The notes under the pieces were generated by a model, which made no database searches, was not told where the DNA came from, and saw nothing but the letters and a program-made list of their open reading frames with translations. This document shows, one piece after another, positions 9,120 through 18,365 of a DNA stretch of 64,000 nucleotides (its first letter is position 1; each line of letters opens with the position of its first letter). The DNA comes from Streptomyces flavofungini. GTDB taxonomy: Bacteria; Actinomycetota; Actinomycetes; Streptomycetales; Streptomycetaceae. The stretch is from assembly GCF_030388665.1 (NCBI RefSeq), contig NZ_CP128846.1, positions 806,001 through 870,000 on the forward strand, given 5' to 3'. The position numbers and the translations under genes were made by a program.

Positions 9120-9798
9120 TCGGGCGGGCGGTATTGACAGCGTGCGGGACACCGTGCCGTTGGCCGCTGTCCGCACAGGAGGTGGGCGGCGCGGGCGAGT
9201 CCTTCCAGGGACCGGCGCTGCTCGTCCGACCAGCGTGGCGCCGGCTCGTGGTGGGTGGACACCACGCCGATGAGCGCGCCGTTCCCGGAGGTGATCGGGA
9301 GGCAGACGCACGCGCCGACACCGGCCTCCCGCAGGACGTCCGGGGCCGGGGTGCCGGGGAAGACCGGGCTGGAGGTCACCTCCTCGACGAGGACGGGTTT
9401 GCGGTCCTGCGCGGCCACCCCGCAGGTGCTGTCCCGGTCGGCGACCGCCTCGAAGGAGGTCAGGAACAGGTGGAGGTCAGGAACAGGTGGTGGAAACCTC
9501 GTTGGGCCACGATCGGCAGCACGCCGCCCGCCGGGTCGTACACCTCGGCGTCGCCGATCGGCGCTCCGGTGATCCCGAACGCCGCCGCCAGGGCTGCCGA
9601 CACCACGGAACGGATGGCGACCCGGCTCTCCACGGTGGCGACGCCGATCGATACGGACTGCGACGGTTGGGGCCACGCCCCGCCCCGCCCCGCTCCTGGA
9701 TCCGCCGACCCGCGATGTCCGGCCGCCGACCCGCTGATCCACCCGGTGCGGCTTCCGCCCGTCCACGCCAGTGTCAGCGTCACCCGTACCCGACTCAC
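9120..9798 (-). pseudogene. GAF-domain protein broken by a 17-bp tandem duplication
   Basis: From a GTG at 9798 one frame encodes an incomplete GAF domain (SVSIGVATVESRVAIRSVV, AFGITGAPIGDAEVYDP, VLPIVAQRGFHHLFLTS) and stops at 9460. Another frame resumes at once with FEAVADRDSTCGVAAQDRKP, VLVEEVTSSPVF, REAGVGACVCLPITS and GALIGVVSTHHEP, completing the domain. The switch falls exactly on two adjacent copies of a 17-bp sequence at 9457-9490; removing one copy joins the frames. The 3' end is unclear: the downstream frame stays open into the next gene, so the boundary near 9120 is approximate. Intact GAF proteins of this sort bind small molecules or dimerise in signalling. Confidence 0.7.
9457..9490. 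repeat. Exact 17-bp tandem duplication
   Basis: The unit AGGTCAGGAACAGGTGG occurs at 9457-9473 and again at 9474-9490 without a mismatch. Seventeen is not a multiple of three, so it shifts the GAF reading frame. Confidence 0.95.
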
Positions 9799-9854
9799 TT
9801 CTCAGGGACGGTCCACCCTGACACCGGTTCGGACAGGAACCGACAGATCCTGTC

Positions 9855-11060
9855 TCAACGACTCTCTCCGAAGGGACCGTCGGCGGCGAAGACGCGGTCA
9901 GCGAAGCGTTCACCGATGCGGCGGTGCGTCGCGGCGTCCGGGTGCAGGGCGTCGGGCAGGGGCAGTTCGACGGCGTCGGCCTCGCCGTAGAGCTCGCGGC
10001 CGTCGAGGTAGTGCAGGTACGGGTCGTCGGCCGCGCGCCGCTCCACGATCCGGGCCAGCTCGTCGCGGATGACGCCGAGGGTCAGCTTCCCGCTCGCGCG
10101 TTCCGCCGGGTCGCCGGTGGCGAGGAATCGCAGCCGGCCCTCGCGCAGGGCGTCGTAGTCGGGGGCGCAGGGGCCCGGGGTGTCCTCGTGGATGGGGCAC
10201 AGGAGGGGCGAGACCACGAGGAGCGGGGTGGTGGGGTGGCCCTCGCGGATGGTGTCAAGGAAGCCGTGGACGGCCGGGGCGAAGGCGCGGAGCCGCATCA
10301 GGTCGGCGTTGACCAGGTTGATGCCCGTCTTGACGCTGATGAGGTCGGCGGGGGTGTCGCGCAGGGCGCGGGCGGTGAAGGGGTCGAGCAGGGCGCTGCC
10401 GCCCAGGCCGAGGTTGATCAGCTCCACGTCGCCGGCGAAGGCGGCGAGGGCGGGCCAGGTGGTGGTGGGGCTTGCGGCGTCGGAGCCGTGGCTGATCGAA
10501 CTGCCGTGGTGCAGCCAGACCTTGCGGCCCCGGTCCGGGACGGGCTCGACAGGGGCGTCGGTGCGCAGGGCGACGAGCTCGGTGGTCTCATTGTGCGGCA
10601 GCCAGATCTCGACGTCCTTCAGCCGCTCCGGCAGCCCGGTGAAGCGGAGGGTGCCCGCGGGGCCCGGCACGTGCTCGGCGCTCCCGGCAGCCATGTCGAT
10701 GATCAGGGTGTTGCCGCCGGTCACGCTGGCCTGCTGGGCCGGCCGGCCGTCGACCAGCAGGTCGTACACGCCGTCCGGGCGGGGCGGCACGCCGATGTAG
10801 ACGCGCTTGGTGGGCAGCGTGTCCAGTTCGACGGTGGTGGCGCGGGTGCGCAGGACGAGGCGGACGCCGGAGGGCTGGGACTCGGCCATCGCGAGCTGTC
10901 CGTCGGTGTTCTGGGCGCGGGCGCGCTCGGGCAACCGGTGCGGCAGCAGTCCGTGCGCGGTGCGCTCCAGGTCGAGGGCGCCGCGGAGGAGGTCCGCGGT
11001 GATGGGGGTGGATATGAAGGTGGACAGGGGCGTCGCGGACGGGGCGTGCGGGGTGGTCAT
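9855..11060 (-). CDS. SGNH/GDSL hydrolase (carbohydrate-esterase type)
   Basis: A 401-residue enzyme with an N-terminal beta-sandwich (about residues 1-175) followed by an SGNH domain. Block I is WLHHGSSISHGSD with the nucleophile serine at about 188, block II is LGLGGSALLD, block III is KTGINLVNADL, and block V is PDALHPDAATH supplying Asp and His. This two-domain layout fits bacterial GDSL esterases that deacylate sugars or polysaccharides. No signal peptide is seen, so it is probably intracellular. It lies 96 bp downstream of a TetR gene on the same strand and is likely under that regulator. Confidence 0.85.
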   Translation of the reverse strand: MTTPHAPSATPLSTFISTPITADLLRGALDLERTAHGLLPHRLPERARAQNTDGQLAMAESQPSGVRLVLRTRATTVELDTLPTKRVYIGVPPRPDGVYDLLVDGRPAQQASVTGGNTLIIDMAAGSAEHVPGPAGTLRFTGLPERLKDVEIWLPHNETTELVALRTDAPVEPVPDRGRKVWLHHGSSISHGSDAASPTTTWPALAAFAGDVELINLGLGGSALLDPFTARALRDTPADLISVKTGINLVNADLMRLRAFAPAVHGFLDTIREGHPTTPLLVVSPLLCPIHEDTPGPCAPDYDALREGRLRFLATGDPAERASGKLTLGVIRDELARIVERRAADDPYLHYLDGRELYGEADAVELPLPDALHPDAATHRRIGERFADRVFAADGPFGESR

Positions 11061-11156
11061 GATGTCTCTGCCTGTTGCTCGGGGTTCGGGTGGGGCAGTG
11101 GGAGGGACGCCGGACCGGGCGGGCGGGGCGGGCCGGGCGGGCGGGGCCCGGACCGG

Positions 11157-11744
11157 TCAGGGCGCGGGTGCGGGCGCGGGTGCGGGCCAGTTCCGCAGCA
11201 GCGCGTCGAGGGCGTCCACGATCCGGGACCAGGACTCCTCGGTGCCGGGGGCACTGTGGCTGAAGGCCCCGGCGGCCTCCAGGCTGACGTAGCCGTGGAA
11301 GACGCTGCCGAGGAGCCGGACGGCGTGCGTCTGGTCCGGCTCGGTCAGGTCGTAGCCCCGCAGGATCGCGCGCATCATCTGGGCGTGCCTGGCTCCGGCG
11401 CCGGCGGCGGCCGCTTCCGGGTCGAGCCGGAAGCGGGCCGCGGTGTAGCGGCCGGGGTGCTCCTGCGCGTAGTCGCGGTAGACGTCGGCGAAGGCGGCCA
11501 GGGCGTCCTTCCCGGCCCTTCCGGCCAGGGCGGCGGCGCCGCGGTCGGCCAGTTCCTCCAGGGCGAGCAGGGCGATCCTGGTCTTCAGGTCGTGGGAGTT
11601 CTTCAGGTGCGAGTACAGGCTCGCGACCTTGACGTCGAACCGTCGGGCGACCGCGGAGACGGTCACCTGCTCGAAGCCCACGTCGTCGGCCAGCTCGGCC
11701 CCGGCCTGCGTGAGCCGTTCCACGGTCAGTCCCGCGCGCACCAT
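11157..11744 (-). CDS. TetR/AcrR-family repressor
   Basis: A 195-residue regulator. The N-terminal helix-turn-helix is VTVSAVARRFDVKVASLYSHLK; the ligand/dimer domain (WHG-like) follows, with FADVYRDYAQEHPGRY and VRLLGSVFHGYVSLE. The C-terminus is a PAPAPAPAP tail encoded by a GCGGGT/GCGGGC repeat. ATG at 11744 has the ribosome site AAAGGGGATGAC. It precedes the SGNH hydrolase gene, which it probably regulates, and its own promoter carries a fitting operator. Confidence 0.86.
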   Translation of the reverse strand: MVRAGLTVERLTQAGAELADDVGFEQVTVSAVARRFDVKVASLYSHLKNSHDLKTRIALLALEELADRGAAALAGRAGKDALAAFADVYRDYAQEHPGRYTAARFRLDPEAAAAGAGARHAQMMRAILRGYDLTEPDQTHAVRLLGSVFHGYVSLEAAGAFSHSAPGTEESWSRIVDALDALLRNWPAPAPAPAP

Positions 11745-11768
11745 AATGTCATCCCCTTTCAGCCGAAC

Positions 11769-11804
11769 CGATTATGCACATACCTAATACCTTTAGGCAA
11801 ACGG
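11769..11804 (-). promoter_or_regulatory. Promoter and operator of the TetR-SGNH hydrolase pair
   Basis: In an AT-rich patch upstream of the TetR gene, the minus strand reads TTGCCT (-35 candidate), 18 bp, CATAAT (-10 candidate). Between them lies the inverted repeat CCTAA-N5-TTAGG (11783-11797). A repressor bound there would block polymerase; autoregulation is inferred. Confidence 0.55.
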
Positions 11805-11864
11805 CGAAGCCGCTCACCTGCACCCCTGGCGAAGCCCGCTCGTCGGCCCCTCGACGAGCGCACG

Positions 11865-11914
11865 AAAAAGTCCCGGGCGGAGGGAAGGCACGTGCCTTTC
11901 CTCCGCCCGGGACT
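11865..11914 (-). terminator. Strong intrinsic terminator of the GAPDH gene
   Basis: A long, nearly perfect inverted repeat starts AGTCCCGGGCGGAGG and ends with its complement CCTCCGCCCGGGACT (stem at least 15 bp, with further pairing around GGCACGTGCC). On the minus strand it is followed by TTTTTCG, so it terminates transcripts from the GAPDH gene. Confidence 0.9.
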
Positions 11915-11958
11915 CCGGACGATCACATGGCCCCGAGGACCCTGAGGACCCCGCAGAC

Positions 11959-13404
11959 TCAGACCGCCACGGCCGGGTACGTCGGGTACTCCACCCCGGA
12001 GACGTACTGCACGACCCGGATCACCTGGCACGAGTAGCCGAACTCGTTGTCGTACCAGAGGTAGAGGATCGCGCTGTCGCCGTCGACCTTGGTGGCACCG
12101 GCGTCGACGATCGAGGCGTGGCGCGAGCCGATGAAGTCGTTCGAGACCGCGTCGGGGGCGCTGGTGAAGTCGATCTGGCGGCGCAGCGGGGAGGTCAGCG
12201 AGACGTCACGGAGGTGGTCGAGGACCTCCTCGCGGGTGGCCTCGCGCCCCAGCGTGAGGCTGAGGATGGCGATCGAGACGTCCGGCACCGGGACCCGGAT
12301 CGAGCTGCCCGTGATCGGCGCCTTGAGGTCGGGCAGGGCCTTGGCGACGGCCGAGGCGGCACCGGTCTCGGTGATGACCATGTTGAGCGGCGCCGAGCGG
12401 CCGCGACGGTCCGCCTTGTGGTAGTTGTCCAGGAGGTTCTGGTCGTTGGTGAACGAGTGGATGGTCTCCACGTGGCCGCGCAGGACGCCGTACTCGTCCG
12501 CCATCGCCTTCAGCGGCGGGACGATCGCGTTGGTGGTGCAGGACGCGCAGGACAGGATCCGCTCGTCCGGCTTGATCATGTCGTGGTTGACGCCGTGCAC
12601 GATGTTGGGCACGTCACCCTTGCCGGGGGCGGTCAGGACGACCTTGTCGATGCCGGGGCGCAGGTGCTGGGAGAGGCCCTCGCGGTCGCGCCACTTGCCG
12701 GTGTTGTCGATGAGGATGGCGTCCTTGATGCCGTACGCCGTGTAGTCGACCTCCGACGGGTCGCTCGCGTAGATCACCTTGATCTCGTTGCCGTTGGCGA
12801 CGATCGTGCTGTTCGCCTCGTCGACGGTGATCGTGCCCTGGAACTGGCCGTGGATGGAGTCACGGCGCAGCAGCGAGGCGCGCTTCACGATGTCCTGCTC
12901 CCCGCCCCGCCGGACGACGATGGCGCGCAGCCGCAGACCGTTGCCGGAACCGGCCTTCTCGATCAGCAGCCGGGCGACGAGGCGGCCGATGCGGCCGAAG
13001 CCGTAGAGGACGACGTCGCGGCCCTCGCGGCACTCGATCTTGTTGGCGCCGGTGGCACCGGCGACGGCCTCGGCGGTGAAATCGGCCACCGACAGACCGC
13101 GGTCGTCGGCCCGGTACGTGGCGGCCAGCATGCCGATGTCGATCTGCGAAGGGCCGAGGTCGAGCGCGGTGAGGGCCTGCAGGAACGGCAGGGTCTCGGT
13201 GACCGAGAGCTCCTCACCGGCGATCTGCCGGGCGAACCGGTGGGTCTTCAGGATGCTGACCACCGACTTGTTCACCAAGGAGCGGCTGTGCAGCAGGACG
13301 GTCACGTCCCGCTCGCGGTGCAGCTTCCCGATGATCGGGATCATCGACTCCGCGATCTCCTCGCGGTTCTTCCAATTGGTGAACGAGTCGTCATTGACAG
13401 TCAC
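11959..13404 (-). CDS. gap: Glyceraldehyde-3-phosphate dehydrogenase, long form with N-terminal extension
   Basis: A 481-residue enzyme catalysing phosphorylating oxidation of glyceraldehyde 3-phosphate with NAD(P). The usual family length is ~335; here about 130 extra residues come first (TNWKNREEIAESMIPIIGKL, RSLVNKSVVSILKTHRF). The Rossmann start is VVLYGFGRIGRL from residue 131, the catalytic cysteine is C289 in SCASCTTNA, and WYDNEFGYSCQVIRVVQY closes the catalytic domain. The start is GTG at 13404 with a weak ribosome site. Streptomyces species carry such an extended paralogue besides the glycolytic enzyme; its job (gluconeogenic or cofactor-specific) is not fixed by the sequence. Confidence 0.93.
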   Translation of the reverse strand: MTVNDDSFTNWKNREEIAESMIPIIGKLHRERDVTVLLHSRSLVNKSVVSILKTHRFARQIAGEELSVTETLPFLQALTALDLGPSQIDIGMLAATYRADDRGLSVADFTAEAVAGATGANKIECREGRDVVLYGFGRIGRLVARLLIEKAGSGNGLRLRAIVVRRGGEQDIVKRASLLRRDSIHGQFQGTITVDEANSTIVANGNEIKVIYASDPSEVDYTAYGIKDAILIDNTGKWRDREGLSQHLRPGIDKVVLTAPGKGDVPNIVHGVNHDMIKPDERILSCASCTTNAIVPPLKAMADEYGVLRGHVETIHSFTNDQNLLDNYHKADRRGRSAPLNMVITETGAASAVAKALPDLKAPITGSSIRVPVPDVSIAILSLTLGREATREEVLDHLRDVSLTSPLRRQIDFTSAPDAVSNDFIGSRHASIVDAGATKVDGDSAILYLWYDNEFGYSCQVIRVVQYVSGVEYPTYPAVAV

Positions 13405-13438
13405 AGGAATATCTTTCGAGCTAGGCGGCGCTCATATG

Positions 13439-14317
<879 letters not shown>

Positions 14318-14399
14318 CGAGGCTATGTCCCGGCGTCGCCGCCCGCCATGACATCGGAGTTCATCGACAGGCCGCGCGGCCGTGGCCAACACTGCGGCC

Positions 14400-14930
14400 A
14401 TGACCACGGAGAAGACCGGGAAGACCAGGAAGACCGAGAAGACCCAGAACGCGGACACCGGGGAGAGCGCGAGCAACACGCTCATCGTCCGGCGGGCGCT
14501 CGCGGAGGTCGTCGGCACGGGCGACGTCGGCGCCCTCGCGAAGGTGCTGAGGGACGACTTCGTCCATCACCGGCCGGACGCGACCTCCCGTACGAAGGCG
14601 GAATGGCTCGCCGCGGTCCGCGCGTCGCCGCTCGGTGACATGCGGGTCGACATCCTGCACCTGCTGGCCGACGGCGACCACGTCGTGATGCACTCCCGGC
14701 GCCGCCATCCCGGCACCGGCGCCGAGATCACGGGGGTCGACATCTGGCGCTTCGACGCCGGGCTGATAGCCGAGGCGTGGGAGATCCTCGAACCGGCGCA
14801 GGACGCGGCCGCGCATCTGGTGTGGTGGGAGCCCACCGCGCCCGCCGAACCGGACAGCCTGGCCCACGTGGCGTCCTTGCTCGCGGGAACCCCCGCTCAG
14901 CCGACAGCCCGGCGACCGCCGGTCAGTTGA
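14400..14930 (+). CDS. SnoaL-like / NTF2-fold protein
   Basis: A 176-residue small cytoplasmic protein. After a Lys/Thr-rich leader with an imperfect GAAGACC repeat (KTGKTRKTEKT), the NTF2-like core runs from NTLIVRRALAEVVGTGDVGAL through VLRDDFVHHRPD, DILHLLADGDHVVMHSRRRHPGTG and GVDIWRFDAGLIAEAWEILEP. Family members are small-molecule isomerases, hydrolases or binding proteins. ATG at 14400 is preferred over a GTG six codons earlier. It diverges from the MmyB-type regulator across 82 bp. Its 3' end overlaps the convergent chitosanase gene by 8 bp. Confidence 0.82.
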   Translation: MTTEKTGKTRKTEKTQNADTGESASNTLIVRRALAEVVGTGDVGALAKVLRDDFVHHRPDATSRTKAEWLAAVRASPLGDMRVDILHLLADGDHVVMHSRRRHPGTGAEITGVDIWRFDAGLIAEAWEILEPAQDAAAHLVWWEPTAPAEPDSLAHVASLLAGTPAQPTARRPPVS

Positions 14931-15819
14931 TGGTGTAGCGGCTGCCGAAGGCGGTGACGGTGAACGGGCCGTCCAGGGCCTGATGGCCGCTCTCGGCGAG
15001 CCGCCGCAGCGCTTCGACGCGGTCGACGGACTCCCGCCACTCGTCGGCCGTGTCGGGGTTCACGGGGTGGGTCAGGTCGTGGACGCGTACGTCGAAGAAG
15101 GCGTTCAGCCACGCCTTCTCGCCCGCCTCGGCGGGGGTACCGGCCTTCGCGGTCGTCCGCCGGACCAGGGCCGGCAGGCCGTCGCCGTCGGAGCCGTTCC
15201 CGTGCTGGATCGATGCGTCGTACAGCTCGGCGACGGCCAGCGGGCTGCGGAGGCCCGCCTTCTCGGCGGCTCGCAGGGCGGGGGTGAAGTAGCGGTCGTC
15301 GACCTGGGCGTCCTGCACCTCGCGGAACACGGGGTCGGCGGCGGCGCGCTTCCAGGCGGCGATGTAGTCGGTGTCGGGGAAGGCGCGGGGGCGGGAGCCG
15401 TCCGCGTCGGCCTCGCCCGCCCCTTCCCCGTCGGCCAGACGCCGGAGTGCCGGGATGAAGCGGGCGAGCGGGTTGTCCGGCTCCCTCTTCGTGTAGGCGC
15501 GCACCACCTCAAGGGCGTCGCCGTCGTCGGTCGTGAAGCCCGCGCGGCCCGCGGTGACGCCCCGGCCGTCGTGGAGGTTCTCCGCGTACGCGTACTGGAT
15601 CCTGGTGGTGCCGTTCTCGAAGACGCTCACCAGTTGGTCCGCCCGGCGCCGCTGCTCGGCCGTGAGCCCACCGCCCCCGGTGTCCCGGGCACCGCCCCGA
15701 CCACCGCTGCCCGAGTCGTCGCCGCTGGCGAGGGTCACGCCGAGGATGACCGCGGCGACGGCGAGGAGAGCGGCGGCGGCCAGGGCAATGCGGCGTGAGG
15801 GCGGGGCGGGAGCTTTCAT
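14923..15819 (-). CDS. Chitosanase, glycoside hydrolase family 46
   Basis: A 298-residue protein with an N-terminal membrane/signal segment (IALAAAALLAVAAVILGVTLASG), so it is exported or membrane-anchored. The GH46 core starts at LTAEQRRRADQLVSVFENGT with the catalytic-acid Glu68, then YAYAENLHDGRGVTAGRAGF with catalytic Asp84, then ALEVVRAYTKREPDNPLARFIPAL, VFREVQDAQVDDRYFTPAL and ELYDASIQHG. It ends FGSRYTIN, like characterised Streptomyces chitosanases, which hydrolyse beta-1,4-glucosamine polymers internally. A GH19 chitinase lies 2 kb away. Confidence 0.85.
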   Translation of the reverse strand: MKAPAPPSRRIALAAAALLAVAAVILGVTLASGDDSGSGGRGGARDTGGGGLTAEQRRRADQLVSVFENGTTRIQYAYAENLHDGRGVTAGRAGFTTDDGDALEVVRAYTKREPDNPLARFIPALRRLADGEGAGEADADGSRPRAFPDTDYIAAWKRAAADPVFREVQDAQVDDRYFTPALRAAEKAGLRSPLAVAELYDASIQHGNGSDGDGLPALVRRTTAKAGTPAEAGEKAWLNAFFDVRVHDLTHPVNPDTADEWRESVDRVEALRRLAESGHQALDGPFTVTAFGSRYTIN

Positions 15820-15928
15820 ACGAGGAGCCTAGATCCGGGTGCGCATCGCGACGCCGACCGGAGGCCGGCCGACTCGGCGGGGCCCGCCCGTACGACACTG
15901 GGGATCACCACCGCAGGAGGAGGACCCC

Positions 15929-16969
15929 ATGTCTGCCCCGGAGCCGCGTCCCCGCAGGTGCTGCGCCCCGCGGGGTGCCGCCGCACTCGGCGACGCCGCC
16001 GCCTTGCTCCACGCACCCGCCGCCCCACTGCCCACCCCTTCCGTGACCGTCCCCTCCGTGACCGCCCCCTCTTTGGCCGCCCCCGACGTGGACCGCATGG
16101 TCACCCTGCCGGGAGGCGAGTTCCTGATGGGGGCGGACGACGCCGAGGGATTCCCGGAGGACGGTGAGGGGCCGGTGCGTCCGGTCCGCGTGGACGCCTT
16201 CCAGATGGACGTGTACGCCGTGCGCAACGACGACTTCGCGGCCTTCGCCTCGGCGACCGGGTACGTCACCGACGCCGAGCGGATCGGCTGGTCGTACGTC
16301 TTCGCGGGCTTCCTCCGCGCCGAGCTGCGCCGCGTCTCGCCGCGGCCCGAGCACACCCCGTGGTGGTGCGGGGTCGAGGGCGCGAGCTGGCGCGCGCCGG
16401 AGGGGCCGGGCAGTTCGGCCGAAGGGCGCGGTGACCACCCGGTCGTGCACGCGTCCTGGAACGACGCGCGGGCCTACGCGCGGTGGGCGGGCAAGCGGCT
16501 GCCGACCGAGGCCGAGTGGGAGTACGCGGCTCGGGGCGGCCTGGAGCAGCGGCGCTATCCCTGGGGCGACGAACTCGACCCGGGTGGGGAGCACCGCTGC
16601 AACATCTGGCGCGGCACCTTCCCCACGAAGAACACCGCCGCCGACGGCTACCGCGGCACGGCGCCCGTCGACGCCTTCGAACCCAACGGCTTCGGCCTGT
16701 ACAACATGTCGGGCAACGTCTGGGAGTGGTGCGCCGACTGGTGGTCCACCGACCACGCCACCGCGCGCCCCGCCCACAACCCCCAGGGTCCGCCCACCGG
16801 CTCCGTCAAGGTCGTGCGCGGCGGTTCCCACATGTGCCACGACTCGTACTGCGACCGCTACCGGGTCGCCGCCCGCACGGCGGACGCCGTCGACGGCGGG
16901 GGCGGCCACACGGGCTTCCGCTGCGCGCGGTCCGTCGACGACGGCGCGGGCGGCGGCCGCACGGCCTGA
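15929..16969 (+). CDS. Formylglycine-generating enzyme (sulfatase maturase, SUMF1/EgtB-type fold)
   Basis: A 346-residue enzyme that converts the cysteine of a sulfatase CxPxR motif to formylglycine. The fold is evident from VTLPGGEFLMGADD, DVYAVRNDDFAAF, HPVVHASWNDARAYARWAGKRLPTEAEWEYAARG, NMSGNVWEWCADWW and RGGSHMCHDSYCDRYRVAAR. The two active-site cysteines (C303 and C308, five residues apart) that separate true FGE from EgtB-like relatives are both there. ATG at 15929 has the ribosome site GCAGGAGGAGG; about 50 Pro/Ala-rich residues precede the catalytic domain. No sulfatase gene is in the window. Confidence 0.9.
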   Translation: MSAPEPRPRRCCAPRGAAALGDAAALLHAPAAPLPTPSVTVPSVTAPSLAAPDVDRMVTLPGGEFLMGADDAEGFPEDGEGPVRPVRVDAFQMDVYAVRNDDFAAFASATGYVTDAERIGWSYVFAGFLRAELRRVSPRPEHTPWWCGVEGASWRAPEGPGSSAEGRGDHPVVHASWNDARAYARWAGKRLPTEAEWEYAARGGLEQRRYPWGDELDPGGEHRCNIWRGTFPTKNTAADGYRGTAPVDAFEPNGFGLYNMSGNVWEWCADWWSTDHATARPAHNPQGPPTGSVKVVRGGSHMCHDSYCDRYRVAARTADAVDGGGGHTGFRCARSVDDGAGGGRTA

Positions 16970-16983
16970 GCGCCGACGCGTGT

Positions 16984-17017
16984 GCCGGGCGGGCCCATGG
17001 GGTCGGGCCCGCCCGGC
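16984..17017. terminator. Bidirectional terminator hairpin
   Basis: A perfect 13-bp stem (GCCGGGCGGGCCC) with an 8-base loop separates the convergent FGE and chitinase genes. Confidence 0.8.
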
Positions 17018-17075
17018 GAGGGACCCCGCGCGCGGGGACGGATCGCGCGGCGGGGGCGTCAGCAGCGCGCAGGCG

Positions 17076-17966
17076 TCAGCAGCTCAGGTTGGAGCCCGGC
17101 GTCGTCCCGAGGATCTGCGTGAAGGCCTTGTACTTGTCGATGCGGCTCTGCACCTGGGCGGGGTTGCCGCCGTTGCACTCCAGAGCGCCGTTGATGGAGC
17201 GGATGGTCTCGCCGAATCCGGCGCCGTTGACCATGGCGTTGTGGGGCGTCATGGTGCCGGGGCCGTTCTGGGTGTTCCAGTACCAAAGGCCCGTCTTCCA
17301 GGCGATGGCAGGGTTCTGCTCCACCAGGTACGGGTTGTTGAGGAGGTCGATGCCGAGGGCGTCGCCCGCGGCCTTGTAGTTGAAGTTCCAGCTGAGCTGG
17401 ATGGGGCCGCGGCCGTAGTAGGCGGCCTGCCCGGCCGGACAGCCGTAGGGCTGGGTCTTGTCGCAGTAGTGCGGGTAGTTCGCCTGGTTCTGCTCGACGA
17501 TGTGCACGAGACCGCCGGTCTCGTGGTTGACGTTGGCGAGGAACGCCGCCGCCTCCTGCTTCCGGACGGTCTCGCTGCCGGTCTTCGTGAAGCCCGGGTA
17601 GGCACCGAGCGCGTCGGTCAGGCCCTTGTACGTGTAGAAGGGATTCCGGTTCGGGAACATCTTGTTGAACTGCGCCTCACTGACGATGAAGCCGGACGGA
17701 TCGGGGTTGCCCGGGTCCGTCCCACCACCACAGGCACCCTGGTCCGCCCACACATCGGAGCGGCCCGGAGTCTCGTTCTGCGTCCACCACTTGGCGGTCC
17801 AGTTCCGCCCGTTGTACGAGGCCGACTTGCCGCCCGTGTACACGGACGAGGAGTTCCACGGCGCGGCGCACTCGGCGGCGGACGCCGTGGCGGCGCCCGG
17901 ACCCAGGACGATCAACGCGCCGATCGTGGCCACCGCGGCCAAGAAGCTGGTGATGCGTCTGATCAT
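17076..17966 (-). CDS. Secreted chitinase, glycoside hydrolase family 19, with chitin-binding domain
   Basis: A 296-residue extracellular endochitinase. The signal peptide MIRRITSFLAAVATIGALIV to ASA is followed by a CBM5/12 chitin-binding module (AAPWNSSSVYTGGKSASYNGRNWTAKWWTQNE split by tryptophans), a short Pro/Asp linker, then the GH19 catalytic domain: FLANVNHETGGL with the catalytic acid Glu, YYGRGPIQLSWNFNY, and NGAGFGETIRSINGALEC. Length and order match Streptomyces ChiF/ChiG relatives. ATG at 17966 fits the signal peptide. Upstream lies a chitinase-type direct-repeat promoter. Confidence 0.93.
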   Translation of the reverse strand: MIRRITSFLAAVATIGALIVLGPGAATASAAECAAPWNSSSVYTGGKSASYNGRNWTAKWWTQNETPGRSDVWADQGACGGGTDPGNPDPSGFIVSEAQFNKMFPNRNPFYTYKGLTDALGAYPGFTKTGSETVRKQEAAAFLANVNHETGGLVHIVEQNQANYPHYCDKTQPYGCPAGQAAYYGRGPIQLSWNFNYKAAGDALGIDLLNNPYLVEQNPAIAWKTGLWYWNTQNGPGTMTPHNAMVNGAGFGETIRSINGALECNGGNPAQVQSRIDKYKAFTQILGTTPGSNLSC

Positions 17967-18365
17967 GCCAACTCTCCTTACGGGCAGGGCGGAAGGTGTC
18001 CCCCGCCCCGCCATCGGGGGTGCCGCGACTCAAGCGAAAATGGTCTGGACCTGTCAAGGTCTAGACCAAACTGAGGGGAAAATTCACGGAAACCGTCCAG
18101 CATGCGGACCGAGGGCGGGGCAGCGGAGGCGAGTGGCGGCGGGGTGCGCCAACCCACTCCGCACCAGAGGCAGTTACCTCGCCCGGCAGCACCCGGCCCC
18201 CGTCGGGCTCAGCCCTCCACCAGCCGTTGCTGCACGGGCTTCGCACAGTCGCGGGAGGCAGCCGAAAGGCGGGCGAACCGGACCAGCAGACGGTTCTCGG
18301 CGCGGGTGAACGGATCCGAGGTGAAGACGCGGCACCCCGCACCGAGCCCCGCGCCGAGCCCCCGC
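17967..18365. other. Chitinase upstream region with a short unassigned coding-like tail
   Basis: Apart from the promoter repeats, the 399-bp interval holds on the minus strand (about 18209-18350) a frame reading CRVFTSDPFTRAENRLLVRF, then ARLSAASRDC, ending at a TGA. It looks protein-like but has no start or recognised family; it may be a remnant. I see nothing else. Confidence 0.35.
18041..18069 (-). promoter_or_regulatory. Chitinase promoter direct repeats / probable DasR site
   Basis: On the minus strand TGGTCTAGACCT is followed by TTGACA-overlapping spacer and GGTCCAGACCA. The 12-bp repeats flank a perfect -35 hexamer (18052-18057). Such repeats are known from Streptomyces chitinase promoters, and TGGTCTAGACC matches the palindrome recognised by the GntR regulator DasR. 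Chitin induction is inferred. Confidence 0.85.

Noticed and set aside
6191..9913. A 1240-codon open frame on the minus strand
   Set aside because: It strings together the GAF tail, a wrong-frame copy of the TAP hydrolase and the beta-lactamase-fold gene. Only the last part, from 7468, is a real gene in this frame; the middle is Arg/Pro/Ala shadow.
14382..14400. Possible earlier GTG start of the SnoaL-like protein
   Set aside because: The ATG at 14400 gives a more usual N-terminus and keeps more of the divergent promoter free.
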